Source: Pseudomonas wuhanensis (GTDB taxonomy: Bacteria; Pseudomonadota; Gammaproteobacteria; Pseudomonadales; Pseudomonadaceae). From it: a stretch of DNA of 64,000 nt. A program made the translations under genes and the position numbers. Every line of letters starts with the position of its first letter. Position 1 is the stretch's first letter. Under the pieces are notes generated by a model. The model saw only the letters and a list, made by a program, of their open reading frames with translations. It was not told where the DNA came from and made no database searches. The stretch spans positions 4,712,001 through 4,776,000 of the forward strand of contig NZ_CP117430.1 in assembly GCF_030687395.1 (NCBI RefSeq), given 5' to 3'. Positions 1 to 9,435 of the stretch are shown one piece after another.

Positions 1-449
1 CGGCTTTCTTGGCAGCAACAGCTGCTACCACGTCTTCCTTGGTCACACGACCGCCTTTGCCAGTGCCGGCAACGGAAGCGATGTTGATACCGTTTTCTTC
101 AGCCAGCTTGCGAGCAGCCGGTGCAGCAACAGGATCGTCTTCGCCCGCTTCGGCGGGAGCCGCGGCAGCGGCAGCCGGTGCAGCAGCGGCGGCTGGAGCG
201 GCAGCAGCACTGCCCTCACCGATGGAGCCCAGAACTTCGTCGGACAGAACGGTGTCGCCTTCGTTCTTGACGATAGCGCCCAACACGCCGTCAGCGGTAG
301 CCAACACTTCCAGTACGACTTTGTCAGTTTCGATGTCGACGATCAGTTCGTCACGCTTGACGGCGTCGCCCGGCTTTTTGTGCCAGGTGGCAACGGTGCC
401 ATCGGCAACCGATTCCGGGAAAGTGGGGGCTTTGATTTCGATAGCCATT
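1..449 (-). CDS. sucB: 2-oxoglutarate dehydrogenase E2 (dihydrolipoyl succinyltransferase), N-terminal part
   Basis: E2 core of the 2-oxoglutarate dehydrogenase complex, which passes the succinyl group from the E1 active site to CoA in the TCA cycle. Only the first 149 codons are present; the gene leaves the window at base 1. Seen: an ATG at 449 opening MAIEIKAPTFPES, a lipoyl domain (about 1-77) with the lipoylated lysine in ETDKVVLEV (Lys43), then a long Ala/Pro hinge, then the start of the peripheral E1/E3-binding domain ending near GRVTKEDV. It lies 41 bp after sucA on the same strand, so both are probably one transcript. The catalytic domain is outside the window. Confidence 0.97.
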
Positions 450-490
450 ATCTGTGGGTCCTTAAATTCGGTTTCAGGTGCGCGAAGGCG

Positions 491-3322
491 TTAAACAGTA
501 AAGGCGTCTTGCAGCAGTTGTTCCTGCTGCTCAGCGTGCATCGATGCATAACCACAAGCAGGTGCAGCAGAAGCATCACGGCCCGCGTACTCAAGTACGA
601 GAGACTTGTCGTGATTGCCAACGATGCGGCGCATGTGGTGTTGGCTGCAGTACCAGGCACCCTGGTTCATCGGCTCTTCCTGACACCAAACGATATGTTT
701 GAGGTTGGTGTACGGAGCCAGGACTTCGTTCAAGTCGTCCTCAGGGAATGGGTACAGCTGCTCGATACGCACGATGGCGATGTCATCACGACCTTCGGCA
801 CGGCGTTTTTCCAGCAGGTCGTAGTAGACCTTGCCGCTACACAGAACAACGCGCTCGACCTTTTTCGGGTCCAGGGCATCGATTTCCGGGATAACGGTCT
901 GGAACGAACCTTCGGCCAGATCTTCCAGGGTCGAGATGGCCAGTTTGTGACGCAGCAGCGACTTCGGAGTCAGAACGATCAACGGCTTGCGCAGCGGGCG
1001 AATCACCTGACGACGCAGCAAGTGGTAGATCTGAGCCGGCGTAGTCGGGACGGCAACCTGAATATTGTGCTCGGCGCACAGCTGCAGATAACGCTCCAGA
1101 CGAGCCGAAGAGTGCTCCGGACCCTGACCTTCATAACCGTGCGGCAGCAGCATGGTCAGACCGCAGAGACGGCCCCACTTGTGCTCGCCACTGGTGATGA
1201 ACTGGTCGATAACCACTTGAGCACCGTTGGCGAAGTCGCCGAACTGGGCTTCCCAGATCACCAGCGCCTCAGGCGTGGTGGTCGAGTAACCGTATTCGAA
1301 CGCCAGCACGGCTTCTTCGGACAGGAACGAATCGTACAGATCGAAACGTGGCTGGCCCTTGTACAGGTTTTGCAGCGGGACGTAGGTACCCGCGTCTTTC
1401 TGGTTGTGCAAGACAGCATGACGGTGCGAGAACGTACCGCGACCGATGTCCTGACCCGTCATGCGAATCGGGTGACCTTCGAACGACAGGGTCGCGTACG
1501 CCATGGTTTCGGCGTAACCCCAGTTGATCGGCAGGCCGCCGGCTTGCATTTTCTGACGGTCTTCGTAGATTTTCGAGACCTGGCGCTGAACCACGAAGCC
1601 TTCCGGAATTTCCAGCAGCTTGGCGGACAGTTCCTGCAAGGTTTTCAGATCGAAGCGAGTGTCGTGACGCGCGGTCCAGGCGTGGCCCAGATACGGACGC
1701 CAGTCCACGAACAACTCTTTGTTCGGCTCTTTGACCAGGCTTTTTACTACGTGCAGACCGTTGTCCAGCGCGTTGCGGTATTCGTCGACTTTCGCCTGAA
1801 CACGCTCTGCGTCCAGCACACCGCCCTGGGTCAGACGATCAGCATACAGCTCACGCGTGGTGCGCTGTTTGGTGATCTGCTGATACATGATTGGCTGGGT
1901 GCCGCTAGGCTCGTCGGCCTCGTTGTGGCCGCGACGACGGTAGCAGACCAGGTCGATCACCACGTCACGCTTGAACTGCATGCGGTAGTCGATGGCCAGC
2001 TGGGTCACGAACAACACGGCTTCCGGATCATCACCATTCACATGGAGGATCGGCGCCTGGATCATCTTCGCAACGTCGGTTGCGTACTCGGTCGAGCGCG
2101 AGTCCAGCGGGTTGCTGATGGTGAAACCGACCTGGTTGTTGATCACGATGTGCACGGTGCCGCCGGTCTTGAAACCGCGGGTCTGCGACATCTGGAAGGT
2201 TTCCATCACCACACCCTGACCGGCGAATGCCGCGTCACCGTGGATGGAGATCGGCAGAACCTTCTCGCCGGTAGGGTCGTTACGACGATCCTGACGGGCG
2301 CGAACCGAACCCTCGACCACGGGGGAAACGATTTCCAGGTGGGACGGGTTGAACGCCATGGCCAGGTGAACTTCACCGCCAGTGGTCATCACGTTGGACG
2401 AGAAGCCCTGGTGATACTTGACGTCACCGGAACCCAGCTCGACCTTCTTCTTGCCTTCAAACTCGTCGAACAGCTCGCGCGGGTTCTTGCCGAAGGTGTT
2501 GACCAGCACGTTGAGACGGCCACGGTGGGCCATGCCGATCACGATTTCCTTGGTGCCATAGGAACCGGAACGCTGGATCAGTTCGTCGAGCATCGGAATC
2601 AGGCTCTCGCCGCCTTCCAGACCGAAACGCTTGGTACCCGGGTATTTGGTCCCGAGGTATTTTTCCAGACCTTCGCCGGCGGTGACGCGTTCGAGCAGAT
2701 GGCTCTTGATGTCGGCGGAGTACGTCGGACGGCCGCGCACGCTTTCCAGACGCTGCTGGAACCACTGGCGCTGCTCGGAATCGGTGATGTGCGTAAATTC
2801 AGCGCCGATGGTGCGGCAATATGTCTGCTGCAACGCTTCGTGAATTTCGCGTAGGCTCGCCTCCTCTTTGCCGATGAACAGGTCGCCGGCACGGAAGGTC
2901 GTATCAAGATCGGCATTGGTCAAGCCGTAATGATTGATTGACAGGTCTGCAGGTGCAGGACGCTGCCACAGCCCCAGCGGGTCAAGCTGGGCTGCCTGGT
3001 GGCCACGCATACGGTAGGCCTGGATCAATCGCAGCACTTCAACTTGCTTCTTCTCGTGCTCACTGCTCACGCTGCCGGCGGAAACCGGTTGGGCGCGGCG
3101 CTGGTTCTTTGCCAGCAAGACGAAATGATCGCGAATTGTGGAGTGCGAAACATCGGTGGCAGTGTTGCCATCAGCAGGCAACTTCTGGAAGTAGGTGCGC
3201 CACTCTTCTGGCACAGCGTTAGGGTCGTGCAGGTAGAGCTCGTAGAGCTCTTCCACATAGGCAGCGTTACTACCGGATAGGTAGGCGCTGTTCCACATGC
3301 GCTGCATCACGCTTTCTTGCAT
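491..3322 (-). CDS. sucA: 2-oxoglutarate dehydrogenase E1 component
   Basis: Thiamine-diphosphate-dependent decarboxylase that converts 2-oxoglutarate and reductively succinylates the E2 lipoyl arm. The 943-residue length is normal for the family. Seen: the N-terminal segment with YELYLHDP typical of OdhA/SucA, the ThDP-binding stretch GDAAFAGQGVVMETF followed by INNQVGFT, the RRGHNEADEPSGTQP motif, and the C-terminal transketolase-like region ending in a CQEEPMNQGAW segment. The ATG at 3322 has a GAGGGTGA ribosome site. It lies 262 bp downstream of sdhB and directly upstream of sucB, as in other Pseudomonas. Confidence 0.98.
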   Translation of the reverse strand: MQESVMQRMWNSAYLSGSNAAYVEELYELYLHDPNAVPEEWRTYFQKLPADGNTATDVSHSTIRDHFVLLAKNQRRAQPVSAGSVSSEHEKKQVEVLRLIQAYRMRGHQAAQLDPLGLWQRPAPADLSINHYGLTNADLDTTFRAGDLFIGKEEASLREIHEALQQTYCRTIGAEFTHITDSEQRQWFQQRLESVRGRPTYSADIKSHLLERVTAGEGLEKYLGTKYPGTKRFGLEGGESLIPMLDELIQRSGSYGTKEIVIGMAHRGRLNVLVNTFGKNPRELFDEFEGKKKVELGSGDVKYHQGFSSNVMTTGGEVHLAMAFNPSHLEIVSPVVEGSVRARQDRRNDPTGEKVLPISIHGDAAFAGQGVVMETFQMSQTRGFKTGGTVHIVINNQVGFTISNPLDSRSTEYATDVAKMIQAPILHVNGDDPEAVLFVTQLAIDYRMQFKRDVVIDLVCYRRRGHNEADEPSGTQPIMYQQITKQRTTRELYADRLTQGGVLDAERVQAKVDEYRNALDNGLHVVKSLVKEPNKELFVDWRPYLGHAWTARHDTRFDLKTLQELSAKLLEIPEGFVVQRQVSKIYEDRQKMQAGGLPINWGYAETMAYATLSFEGHPIRMTGQDIGRGTFSHRHAVLHNQKDAGTYVPLQNLYKGQPRFDLYDSFLSEEAVLAFEYGYSTTTPEALVIWEAQFGDFANGAQVVIDQFITSGEHKWGRLCGLTMLLPHGYEGQGPEHSSARLERYLQLCAEHNIQVAVPTTPAQIYHLLRRQVIRPLRKPLIVLTPKSLLRHKLAISTLEDLAEGSFQTVIPEIDALDPKKVERVVLCSGKVYYDLLEKRRAEGRDDIAIVRIEQLYPFPEDDLNEVLAPYTNLKHIVWCQEEPMNQGAWYCSQHHMRRIVGNHDKSLVLEYAGRDASAAPACGYASMHAEQQEQLLQDAFTV

Positions 3323-3429
3323 GCTTGGTCACCCTCGGTTAGGGGAACACCACCGGCGTCGACACCGAGAAAACTTGCAGAAGTCCGAATGCAGCGACTA
3401 AAACAAGCCACTTAGGATCACGCTGATAG

Positions 3430-3544
3430 TCCGGGTACCAGCCCGGATGCCCCTGCTTGTCTCATTTCTTCAAAATAAGAGCCGCAGCCTTATAAGCTGC
3501 TGCTCAGGTTAAAACTACGGCGCCGGTTGAAGCCTGCGCCGTAG
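3430..3544. other. Two hairpins in the sdhB-sucA intergenic region
   Basis: The 262-bp gap between sdhB and sucA contains two clean stem-loops. One pairs 3515-3523 (CTACGGCGC) with 3536-3544 through a 12-base loop. The other pairs TCCGGG at 3430-3435 with CCCGGA at 3442-3447. Neither is followed by a T-run on the minus strand, so they look like RNA processing or stability structures rather than full terminators. Their role in setting the sdh:suc ratio is inference. Confidence 0.5.
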
Positions 3545-3584
3545 CATCTACGGGTATTGCGGTCCTACGGGTACAGCAGCTGAA

Positions 3585-4289
3585 TCACACGCCGCTTTGC
3601 AGCAGCATGTTACGAATGTGACCGATGGCCTTAGTCGGGTTCAGGCCTTTCGGACAAACGTTGACGCAGTTCATGATGCCCCGGCAGCGGAATACGCTGA
3701 ACGGGTCATCCAGCGAAGCCAGACGCTCGGATGTCTTGTTGTCGCGGCTGTCTGCCAGGAAGCGATAGGCTTGCAGCAGAGCAGCCGGACCCAGGAACTT
3801 GTCCGGGTTCCACCAGAAGGACGGGCACGAAGTCGAGCAGCAAGCGCACAGGATGCACTCGTACAGACCGTCGAGCTTTTCACGCTCTTCAGGGGACTGC
3901 AGACGCTCGATGGCCGGAGCCGGCGTGTCGTTCTGCAGGTATGGCTTAACCTTTTCGTATTGCTTGTAGAAGATGCTCATATCGACGACCAGGTCACGGA
4001 TAACCGGCAAACCTGGCAGCGGACGGACGATCAGCTTGTTACGTTTTACGACGGCAGACAGCGGCGTGATGCACGCCAGACCGTTTTTGCCGTTGATGTT
4101 CATGCCGTCGGAACCGCAAACACCTTCACGGCAAGAGCGACGATAGGAGAAACCTTCGTCCTGCTCTTTGATCAGGGCCAGCACGTCCAGCACCATCAGG
4201 TCTTTACCACCGGTATCAACCTGGAATTCCTGCATGAACGGCGCAGCGTCCTGATCAGGGTTGTAACGATAAACACTGACTTGCAACAT
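3585..4289 (-). CDS. sdhB: Succinate dehydrogenase iron-sulfur subunit
   Basis: Electron-transfer subunit of complex II, carrying electrons from SdhA flavin to quinone. The product is 234 residues, the usual length. Seen: the [2Fe-2S] motif SCREGVCGSDGMN with a later Cys, then CILCACCSTSCP for [4Fe-4S], and CRGIMNCVNVCPKGLNP supplying ligands for the remaining clusters. The ATG at 4289 was preferred over an in-frame GTG nine bases upstream because GGGTGG lies five bases before this ATG and the protein then starts MLQVSVYRYNPDQD, as in relatives. The start is 11 bp after the sdhA stop codon. Confidence 0.97.
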   Translation of the reverse strand: MLQVSVYRYNPDQDAAPFMQEFQVDTGGKDLMVLDVLALIKEQDEGFSYRRSCREGVCGSDGMNINGKNGLACITPLSAVVKRNKLIVRPLPGLPVIRDLVVDMSIFYKQYEKVKPYLQNDTPAPAIERLQSPEEREKLDGLYECILCACCSTSCPSFWWNPDKFLGPAALLQAYRFLADSRDNKTSERLASLDDPFSVFRCRGIMNCVNVCPKGLNPTKAIGHIRNMLLQSGV

Positions 4290-4300
4290 GGCGGCCACCC

Positions 4301-6073
4301 TTAATAAGTCCGAATCTTAGGTTCAAAAGTCGGAACAGTCTTCGGCGAGAAGTTCACAGCACGCTTGGTAACGCGCTTGTCACCCGGGAAGTACAGGGTG
4401 TGGCACAGCCAGTTTTCGTCGTCACGGTCTTCGAAGTCTTCACGGGCGTGAGCACCGCGGGACTCTTTGCGCACTTCAGCAGCGATGGCAGTGGCTTCGG
4501 CCACTTCCAGCAGGTTCTGCAGTTCCAGCGCTTCGATACGCGCAGTGTTAAACGCCTGGCTCTTGTCATTGATCTTGACGTTGGCGATACGGCCACGCAG
4601 ATCAGCCAGCTGAGCAATACCCTTCTGCATGTATTCGCCGGTGCGGAACACACCGAAGTAGTTCTGCATGCAGCTTTGCAGTTCGCGACGCAGAGTTGCC
4701 ACGTCCTCACCTTCGGTACGCTCGTTCAAAGCGGACAGACGTGCCAGGGCCGCGTTGATGTCGGCGTCGGTAGCGTCATCGTATTCGATACCGTCGGTCA
4801 GCGCTTTTTCCAGGTGCAGGCCGGCAGCGCGGCCGAATACCACCAGGTCAAGCAGCGAGTTGCCGCCCAGACGGTTGGCGCCGTGAACCGATACGCACGC
4901 CACTTCACCCACTGCGAACAGGCCAGGGATGATTTCGTCCACGCCTTCGTCGTTCTGGGTGATTGCCTGACCGTGAATGTTGGTCGGAACGCCGCCCATC
5001 ATATAGTGGCAGGTCGGAACAACCGGAACCGGAGCAACAACCGGGTCAACGTGCGCGAACGTCTTGGACAGTTCGCAGATGCCTGGCAGACGGCTGTGCA
5101 GCACTTCCTCGCCCAGGTGGTCGAGTTTGAGCATTACGTGGTCGCCATTCGGACCGCAACCGTTACCAGCGATGATTTCCTTAACCATCGAACGGGCAAC
5201 AACGTCACGACCGGCAAGGTCTTTGGCGTTCGGAGCATAACGCTCCATGAAACGCTCGCCGTGCTTGTTGATCAGGTAACCACCTTCACCACGGCAACCT
5301 TCGGTGACCAGTACACCGGCGCCGGCGATGCCGGTCGGGTGGAACTGCCACATTTCGATGTCTTGTACCGGTACGCCGGCACGCAGCGCCATACCAACAC
5401 CGTCACCGGTATTGATCAGGGCGTTGGTGGTCGAAGCGTAGATACGACCTGCACCGCCGGTGGCCAGTACGGTGGCCTTGGCACGGATGTAGGTGGTTTC
5501 ACCGGTTTCGATGCAGATGGCAATCACGCCGACGAATGCGCCGTCCTGGTTTTTCACCAGATCAACAGCGTAGTACTCGTTCAGGAACGTGGTGCCTGCT
5601 TTCAGGTTGCCCTGATAAAGGGTGTGCAGCAGCGCGTGACCGGTACGGTCGGAAGCGGCGCAGGTACGGGCGGCCTGGCCACCTTTACCGTAATCCTTCG
5701 ACTGGCCGCCGAATGGACGCTGGTAGATACGACCCTGTTCGGTACGGGAGAACGGCAGACCCATGTGGTCCAGTTCGAAAACTGCAGCCGGGCCTTCCTG
5801 ACACATGTATTCGATAGCGTCCTGGTCACCGATATAGTCGGAACCCTTGACGGTATCGTACATGTGCCAGCGCCAGTCATCGTTCGGATCGGCAGATGCG
5901 ATGGCGCAGGTGATGCCGCCCTGGGCCGACACGGTGTGCGAACGGGTAGGGAAAACCTTGGTGATCACGGCAGTCTTGTGACCGCCCTGTGCCAGTTGCA
6001 GCGCTGCGCGCATGCCGGCACCGCCACCACCAATAATGATGGCGTCGAAAGAAATCGTTGGAATGTTAGCCAT
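4301..6073 (-). CDS. sdhA: Succinate dehydrogenase flavoprotein subunit
   Basis: Catalytic subunit of complex II: it oxidises succinate to fumarate with covalently bound FAD at the inner membrane. 590 residues. Seen: the dinucleotide-binding [11 protein letters not shown] near residue 15, the flavinylation segment [10 protein letters not shown] (His46), the active-site region [12 protein letters not shown], and [10 protein letters not shown] plus [15 protein letters not shown], all conserved in SdhA. It follows sdhD after 3 bp and precedes sdhB, in the order sdhCDAB. Confidence 0.98.
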   Translation of the reverse strand: MANIPTISFDAIIIGGGGAGMRAALQLAQGGHKTAVITKVFPTRSHTVSAQGGITCAIASADPNDDWRWHMYDTVKGSDYIGDQDAIEYMCQEGPAAVFELDHMGLPFSRTEQGRIYQRPFGGQSKDYGKGGQAARTCAASDRTGHALLHTLYQGNLKAGTTFLNEYYAVDLVKNQDGAFVGVIAICIETGETTYIRAKATVLATGGAGRIYASTTNALINTGDGVGMALRAGVPVQDIEMWQFHPTGIAGAGVLVTEGCRGEGGYLINKHGERFMERYAPNAKDLAGRDVVARSMVKEIIAGNGCGPNGDHVMLKLDHLGEEVLHSRLPGICELSKTFAHVDPVVAPVPVVPTCHYMMGGVPTNIHGQAITQNDEGVDEIIPGLFAVGEVACVSVHGANRLGGNSLLDLVVFGRAAGLHLEKALTDGIEYDDATDADINAALARLSALNERTEGEDVATLRRELQSCMQNYFGVFRTGEYMQKGIAQLADLRGRIANVKINDKSQAFNTARIEALELQNLLEVAEATAIAAEVRKESRGAHAREDFEDRDDENWLCHTLYFPGDKRVTKRAVNFSPKTVPTFEPKIRTY

Positions 6074-6076
6074 GGA

Positions 6077-6445
6077 TCAGATACCCCAGAGAATCTGCAC
6101 ACCCCAGACGAAGTAAGCGAACATCGCAACGCCGCATACTGCCTGGAAAAGGAAACGTACTGCAGTCGCGGACTTGCCCAGCGCCATCGGCGTCAGGTAG
6201 TCAGTCGCGATGGTCCACATGCCGACCCAGGCGTGAGCGCCCAGGGCTACAAGGGCCAGCAGACTGAAGATACGCATCCCGTTGTGGGCGAACAGGGCAT
6301 GCCATTGGTCGTAACCAATGCCTGGATTCGCAACGAGGTATCCGATCAGGAAGATGAAATAAGCCGCGAGAACGACCGCAGACACACGCTGTGCCATCCA
6401 GTCATAGAGGCCCGAACGCGACAGGTTCGTAACGCTGGTTACCAT
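6077..6445 (-). CDS. sdhD: Succinate dehydrogenase membrane anchor subunit
   Basis: Small hydrophobic subunit that, with SdhC, anchors SdhAB and forms the quinone and haem b site. 122 residues with three predicted membrane helices; it contains SGLYDWMAQRVSAVVLAAY near the N terminus and GAHAWVGMWTIATDYL, the region of the haem-ligand helix. The ATG at 6445 overlaps the sdhC stop codon (ATGGTAA), so translation is probably coupled. An upstream TTG in frame would add two residues and is less likely. Confidence 0.95.
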   Translation of the reverse strand: MVTSVTNLSRSGLYDWMAQRVSAVVLAAYFIFLIGYLVANPGIGYDQWHALFAHNGMRIFSLLALVALGAHAWVGMWTIATDYLTPMALGKSATAVRFLFQAVCGVAMFAYFVWGVQILWGI

Positions 6446-6813
6446 ATCCAAACTCCCGCCAGAACGATCAACACCGCAGATACGGCGATAATGATTTGCG
6501 AGCCCAGCTTGCCGCCTTCCAGCGTCTCACCGATGCCCATATCCATAATCAAATGGCGCACACCGGCTACCAGGTGATACAGAAGAGCGGACAGGAGGCC
6601 CCATGCTACGAACTTGGCCAGCGGACTGGTCAAGCATGCCTTCACCTCGGCAAAACCTTCCTCGGAACCCAGAGACTTGCCCAATGCATACAGCATGAAG
6701 CCAAGGCCCAGGAAGAGGATGATGCCGGAAACACGGTGAAGAAACGACGTAACGCCGGTGATGGGGAGTTTGATGGTCCTTAGGTCTAGGTTTACAGGTC
6801 GTTGGCTTTTCAC
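6439..6813 (-). CDS. sdhC: Succinate dehydrogenase cytochrome b556 subunit
   Basis: First gene of the sdh operon. It encodes the other haem b/quinone-binding membrane subunit of complex II. 124 residues, three membrane helices. Seen: the N-terminal RPVNLDLRTIKLPIT typical of SdhC, SFLHRVSGI with the quinone-site Ser/Arg region, and LLYHLVAGVRHLIMDMG with the haem-ligand His. The start is a GTG at 6813 behind a poor A-rich ribosome site, so the exact start is the least sure part. The promoter lies about 130 bp upstream. Confidence 0.95.
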   Translation of the reverse strand: MKSQRPVNLDLRTIKLPITGVTSFLHRVSGIILFLGLGFMLYALGKSLGSEEGFAEVKACLTSPLAKFVAWGLLSALLYHLVAGVRHLIMDMGIGETLEGGKLGSQIIIAVSAVLIVLAGVWIW

Positions 6814-6946
6814 GGCTTTTTTTCACACTGAAGAGCCCCTAACAATCAGGGCAAAGTTGTTGGGGAGTGCACTGGTCAGGTAACCACCACCCAGGGATGC
6901 GACCCCCAATAAAGCAGGCCCAAAAGCCCCTGGCGGTCGGTGGCCG

Positions 6947-6975
6947 AGTATAGACAGTTAGGCTACTAATGACAA
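6947..6975 (-). promoter_or_regulatory. Sigma70-type promoter of sdhC
   Basis: Reading the minus strand, TTGTCA (6970-6975) and TATACT (6947-6952) are separated by exactly 17 bp. This predicts transcription from about 6940 and a leader of about 127 bases before sdhC. It lies in the divergent gltA-sdhC region of 362 bp, which holds no gene. Confidence 0.7.
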
Positions 6976-7089
6976 CGCGTTCACCTTCCCCTAATAGCTG
7001 ATTGCACAAGTCAGATAAAAGGCGTAAATGGCAGGCAATTTCGAGGAAAAAGTCCGGTTAAAGCCTTCTGGAGCAAGACTTTAGGCAAA

Positions 7090-7117
7090 TTGACATTCGA
7101 ATTTATCTCACTATAGT
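7090..7117 (+). promoter_or_regulatory. Sigma70-type promoter of gltA
   Basis: TTGACA at 7090-7095 and TATAGT at 7112-7117 are 16 bp apart, close to the consensus. Transcription would start near 7124, giving a leader of about 50 bases. The gltA ribosome site AGGAGG at 7166-7171 lies within that leader. Confidence 0.75.
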
Positions 7118-7175
7118 GGTGCGGGCCCTGCGTGGGGGGTCTGTCTGATGATTTCAAGCATAAATAGGAGGCCAC

Positions 7176-8465
7176 ATGGCTGACAAAAAAGCGCAGTTGA
7201 TCATCGAGGGCGCAGCCCCCGTCGAGCTGCCCATTTTAACCGGCACCGTTGGTCCCGATGTTATCGACGTTCGGGGCCTGACGGCCACGGGCCGTTTCAC
7301 CTTTGACCCTGGTTTCATGTCGACTGCCTCTTGCGAGTCGAAGATCACCTACATCGACGGCGACAACGGCATTCTGCTGCACCGCGGCTACCCGATCGAA
7401 CAGCTGGCTGAAAAGTCGGACTACCTGGAAACCTGCTATTTGCTGCTCAACGGCGAATTGCCGACCGCAGAGCAGAAGGCCCAGTTCGTAGGCACCGTGA
7501 AGAACCACACCATGGTTCACGAGCAATTGAAGACCTTCTTCAACGGCTTCCGTCGCGACGCCCACCCGATGGCCGTCATGTGCGGCGTAGTGGGCGCCCT
7601 CTCGGCCTTCTACCACGACTCCCTCGACATCAATAACCCGCAGCATCGCGAAATCTCCGCGATCCGCCTGGTTGCCAAGATGCCGACCCTGGCCGCAATG
7701 GTTTACAAGTACTCCATGGGCCAACCCATGATGTACCCGCGCAACGACCTGTCGTACGCGGAAAACTTCCTGCACATGATGTTCAACACCCCGTGCGAGA
7801 TCAAACCGATCAGCCCGGTACTCGCCAAGGCCATGGACCGGATCTTTATCCTCCATGCCGACCACGAGCAAAACGCATCGACTTCTACCGTACGCCTGGC
7901 CGGTTCGTCGGGTGCCAACCCGTTCGCCTGTATCGCCGCCGGTATCGCTGCACTGTGGGGCCCTGCCCACGGCGGTGCGAACGAAGCCGTTCTGACCATG
8001 CTTGACGAGATTGGCGATGTTTCGAACATCGACAAGTACATCGCCAAGGCCAAAGACAAGAACGATCCGTTCAAATTGATGGGCTTCGGTCACCGGGTTT
8101 ACAAAAACCGCGACCCACGCGCCACCGTCATGAAGCAAACCTGCGACGAAGTACTGAAAGAACTGGGCATCACCAATGATCCGCAACTCGAACTGGCCAT
8201 GCGCCTGGAAGAGATCGCCCTGACCGACCCGTACTTCATCGAACGTTCGCTGTACCCGAACGTCGACTTCTACTCGGGGATTATCCTCAAGGCGATCGGT
8301 ATTCCGACCAGTATGTTCACCGTGATCTTCGCCTTGGCGCGGACTGTCGGCTGGATCTCCCACTGGAAAGAAATGCTCTCCAGCCCGTACAAGATCGGCC
8401 GCCCGCGCCAGTTGTATACCGGCTACGAGTCGCGTGATATCACCCGGCTTGAAGACCGCAAATAA
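7176..8465 (+). CDS. gltA: Citrate synthase (type II, hexameric family)
   Basis: Condenses oxaloacetate and acetyl-CoA to citrate, the entry step of the TCA cycle. 429 residues, matching the allosteric Gram-negative enzyme. Seen: catalytic His265 in [13 protein letters not shown], His306 in [15 protein letters not shown], and Asp364 in YPNVDFYSG; the C terminus [15 protein letters not shown] is typical. The ATG at 7176 has a near-perfect AGGAGG four bases before it. Divergent from the sdh operon, with a strong terminator 36 bp downstream. Confidence 0.98.
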   Translation: MADKKAQLIIEGAAPVELPILTGTVGPDVIDVRGLTATGRFTFDPGFMSTASCESKITYIDGDNGILLHRGYPIEQLAEKSDYLETCYLLLNGELPTAEQKAQFVGTVKNHTMVHEQLKTFFNGFRRDAHPMAVMCGVVGALSAFYHDSLDINNPQHREISAIRLVAKMPTLAAMVYKYSMGQPMMYPRNDLSYAENFLHMMFNTPCEIKPISPVLAKAMDRIFILHADHEQNASTSTVRLAGSSGANPFACIAAGIAALWGPAHGGANEAVLTMLDEIGDVSNIDKYIAKAKDKNDPFKLMGFGHRVYKNRDPRATVMKQTCDEVLKELGITNDPQLELAMRLEEIALTDPYFIERSLYPNVDFYSGIILKAIGIPTSMFTVIFALARTVGWISHWKEMLSSPYKIGRPRQLYTGYESRDITRLEDRK

Positions 8466-8500
8466 GACCTGTCTTGCGATAATGTCTTGAGCTGTACCGG

Positions 8501-8535
8501 AAACGGCCTCTATTTAGATAGGGGCCGTTTTTGTT
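8501..8535 (+). terminator. Rho-independent terminator of gltA
   Basis: An 11-bp stem (ACGGCCTCTAT at 8503-8513, pairing with 8518-8528, one G-T pair) closes a TTAG loop and is followed by TTTTGTTT. Its position just after the gltA stop fits. Confidence 0.85.
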
Positions 8536-8572
8536 TGTGCCTGATGTTGAATTACGCGGCGGCCTGGGGGCC

Positions 8573-9311
8573 GACCGGGCTCTATGGTTGTGTCCATATC
8601 CGTTTCTTCGGTTGCGCCGGCTGGCGGTTCCGCTCTTACAGCGGGTCACTTTCGAAAAGCGCGAAAGTAACCAAAGCGCTTCTGCCCCTGTCGTTCGGTG
8701 CCTCGCCCAGGCTCGGCATGCCCGCGCTCCGGTCCTGCTCCGTGGGCCCGCCGCGATCGGCCATCCATGGCCGTGCGCGGCTAACCCGGCATCCATGCCG
8801 GGTTGCCCACTGCGCAGAACCTCCACTCGGCCTCTCGAGGGGGCGGTGCGTCAAGATCAAAAGCTGCAGGCGAGCTAACGCTCGGCCTGTTGAGTGGTGA
8901 AAAGCAGAGCGGATTCGCTCTGATTTTGTGTGGGAGCGAGCCTGCTCGCGAAGCTTTTGATCTTGCCGTTGCCGTTGCCGTTGCTTCGACTTTGGCTTTG
9001 GCTTTGGCTTTGGCTTTGGCTTTTGATCTTGATCTGCCGCCCCTTTCCCAGAGGCCGAACGCAGGTATTGCGTAGGGGGCACCGCGGCAAGGATGCCGCG
9101 GTAGCCGCCCCCGGCCATGGATGGCCGATGGCGGCGGGCCCCCGGAGCAATGCCGGAGTGAGGGCATGCCGAGCCTAGGCGAGGCACCGAATGGCGGGGC
9201 AAGAGCCCTTTGGTTACTTTGGGGCTTTTCCAAAGTGACTCGCTGTAAAAGCGAAACCAATAGAAGCCGTAACCGCAGAAACGGATATGTACACGATCAA
9301 AGAGCCCAGTC
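8573..9311. repeat. Large imperfect inverted repeat (740 bp), non-coding
   Basis: Two arms of about 292 bp (8573-8864 and 9019-9311) are diverged reverse complements of each other. Matching landmarks are the outer CATATCCGTTTCT, then AGCGGGTCACTTTCGAAAAG against AGCGAGTCACTTTGGAAAAG, then TCGGCATGCCC, then CGGCCATCCATGGCCG, and finally GATCAAAAGC at the inner edges. The 154-bp centre contains a single REP-like sequence (GTGGGAGCGAGCCTGCTCGC, 8930s) and a hexanucleotide tract. Several frames stay open through the arms but their predicted proteins are low-complexity and mirror the repeat, so I call no gene. This fills most of the 970-bp gene-free gap between gltA and actP. Confidence 0.8.
8965..9020. 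repeat. Hexanucleotide tandem tract
   Basis: Three GCCGTT units (8965-8982), an 8-base interruption, then five exact TTTGGC units (8991-9020). It sits at the inner edge of the right arm of the large inverted repeat. Tracts of this kind can change copy number by slippage. Confidence 0.9.
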
Positions 9312-9368
9312 GACTATCGGGCCACCTTCGCGAGCAAGTCAAACAAGGGCCGATAACCGCCCAATAAA

Positions 9369-9400
9369 AAAATGCCCCAATCTCTCGACCGGGGCATTTT
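9369..9400 (-). terminator. Terminator downstream of actP
   Basis: A 10-bp perfect stem, AAAATGCCCC (9369-9378) with GGGGCATTTT (9391-9400), 12-base loop, with a short A/T run on both sides. It can act on both strands; on the minus strand it lies 36 bp past the actP stop codon. Confidence 0.8.
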
Positions 9401-9435
9401 TGTGTAGCTCAGCTTATATATAGAAACTCAAAGCC

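Noticed and set aside
380..2854. Very long open frame (over 800 codons) on the plus strand opposite sucA.
   Set aside because: Antisense to a fully conserved gene; such frames arise from the codon bias of GC-rich genes. No recognisable domain.
4400..6577. 725-codon open frame antisense to sdhA and sdhD.
   Set aside because: Same composition effect over sdhA; no domain or ribosome site.
8636..9202. Open frame giving a protein rich in Lys-Pro repeats, on the minus strand of the gltA-actP gap, plus overlapping frames.
   Set aside because: Frames follow the inverted repeat and the hexanucleotide tract; they are low-complexity, lack ribosome sites and mirror each other on both strands.
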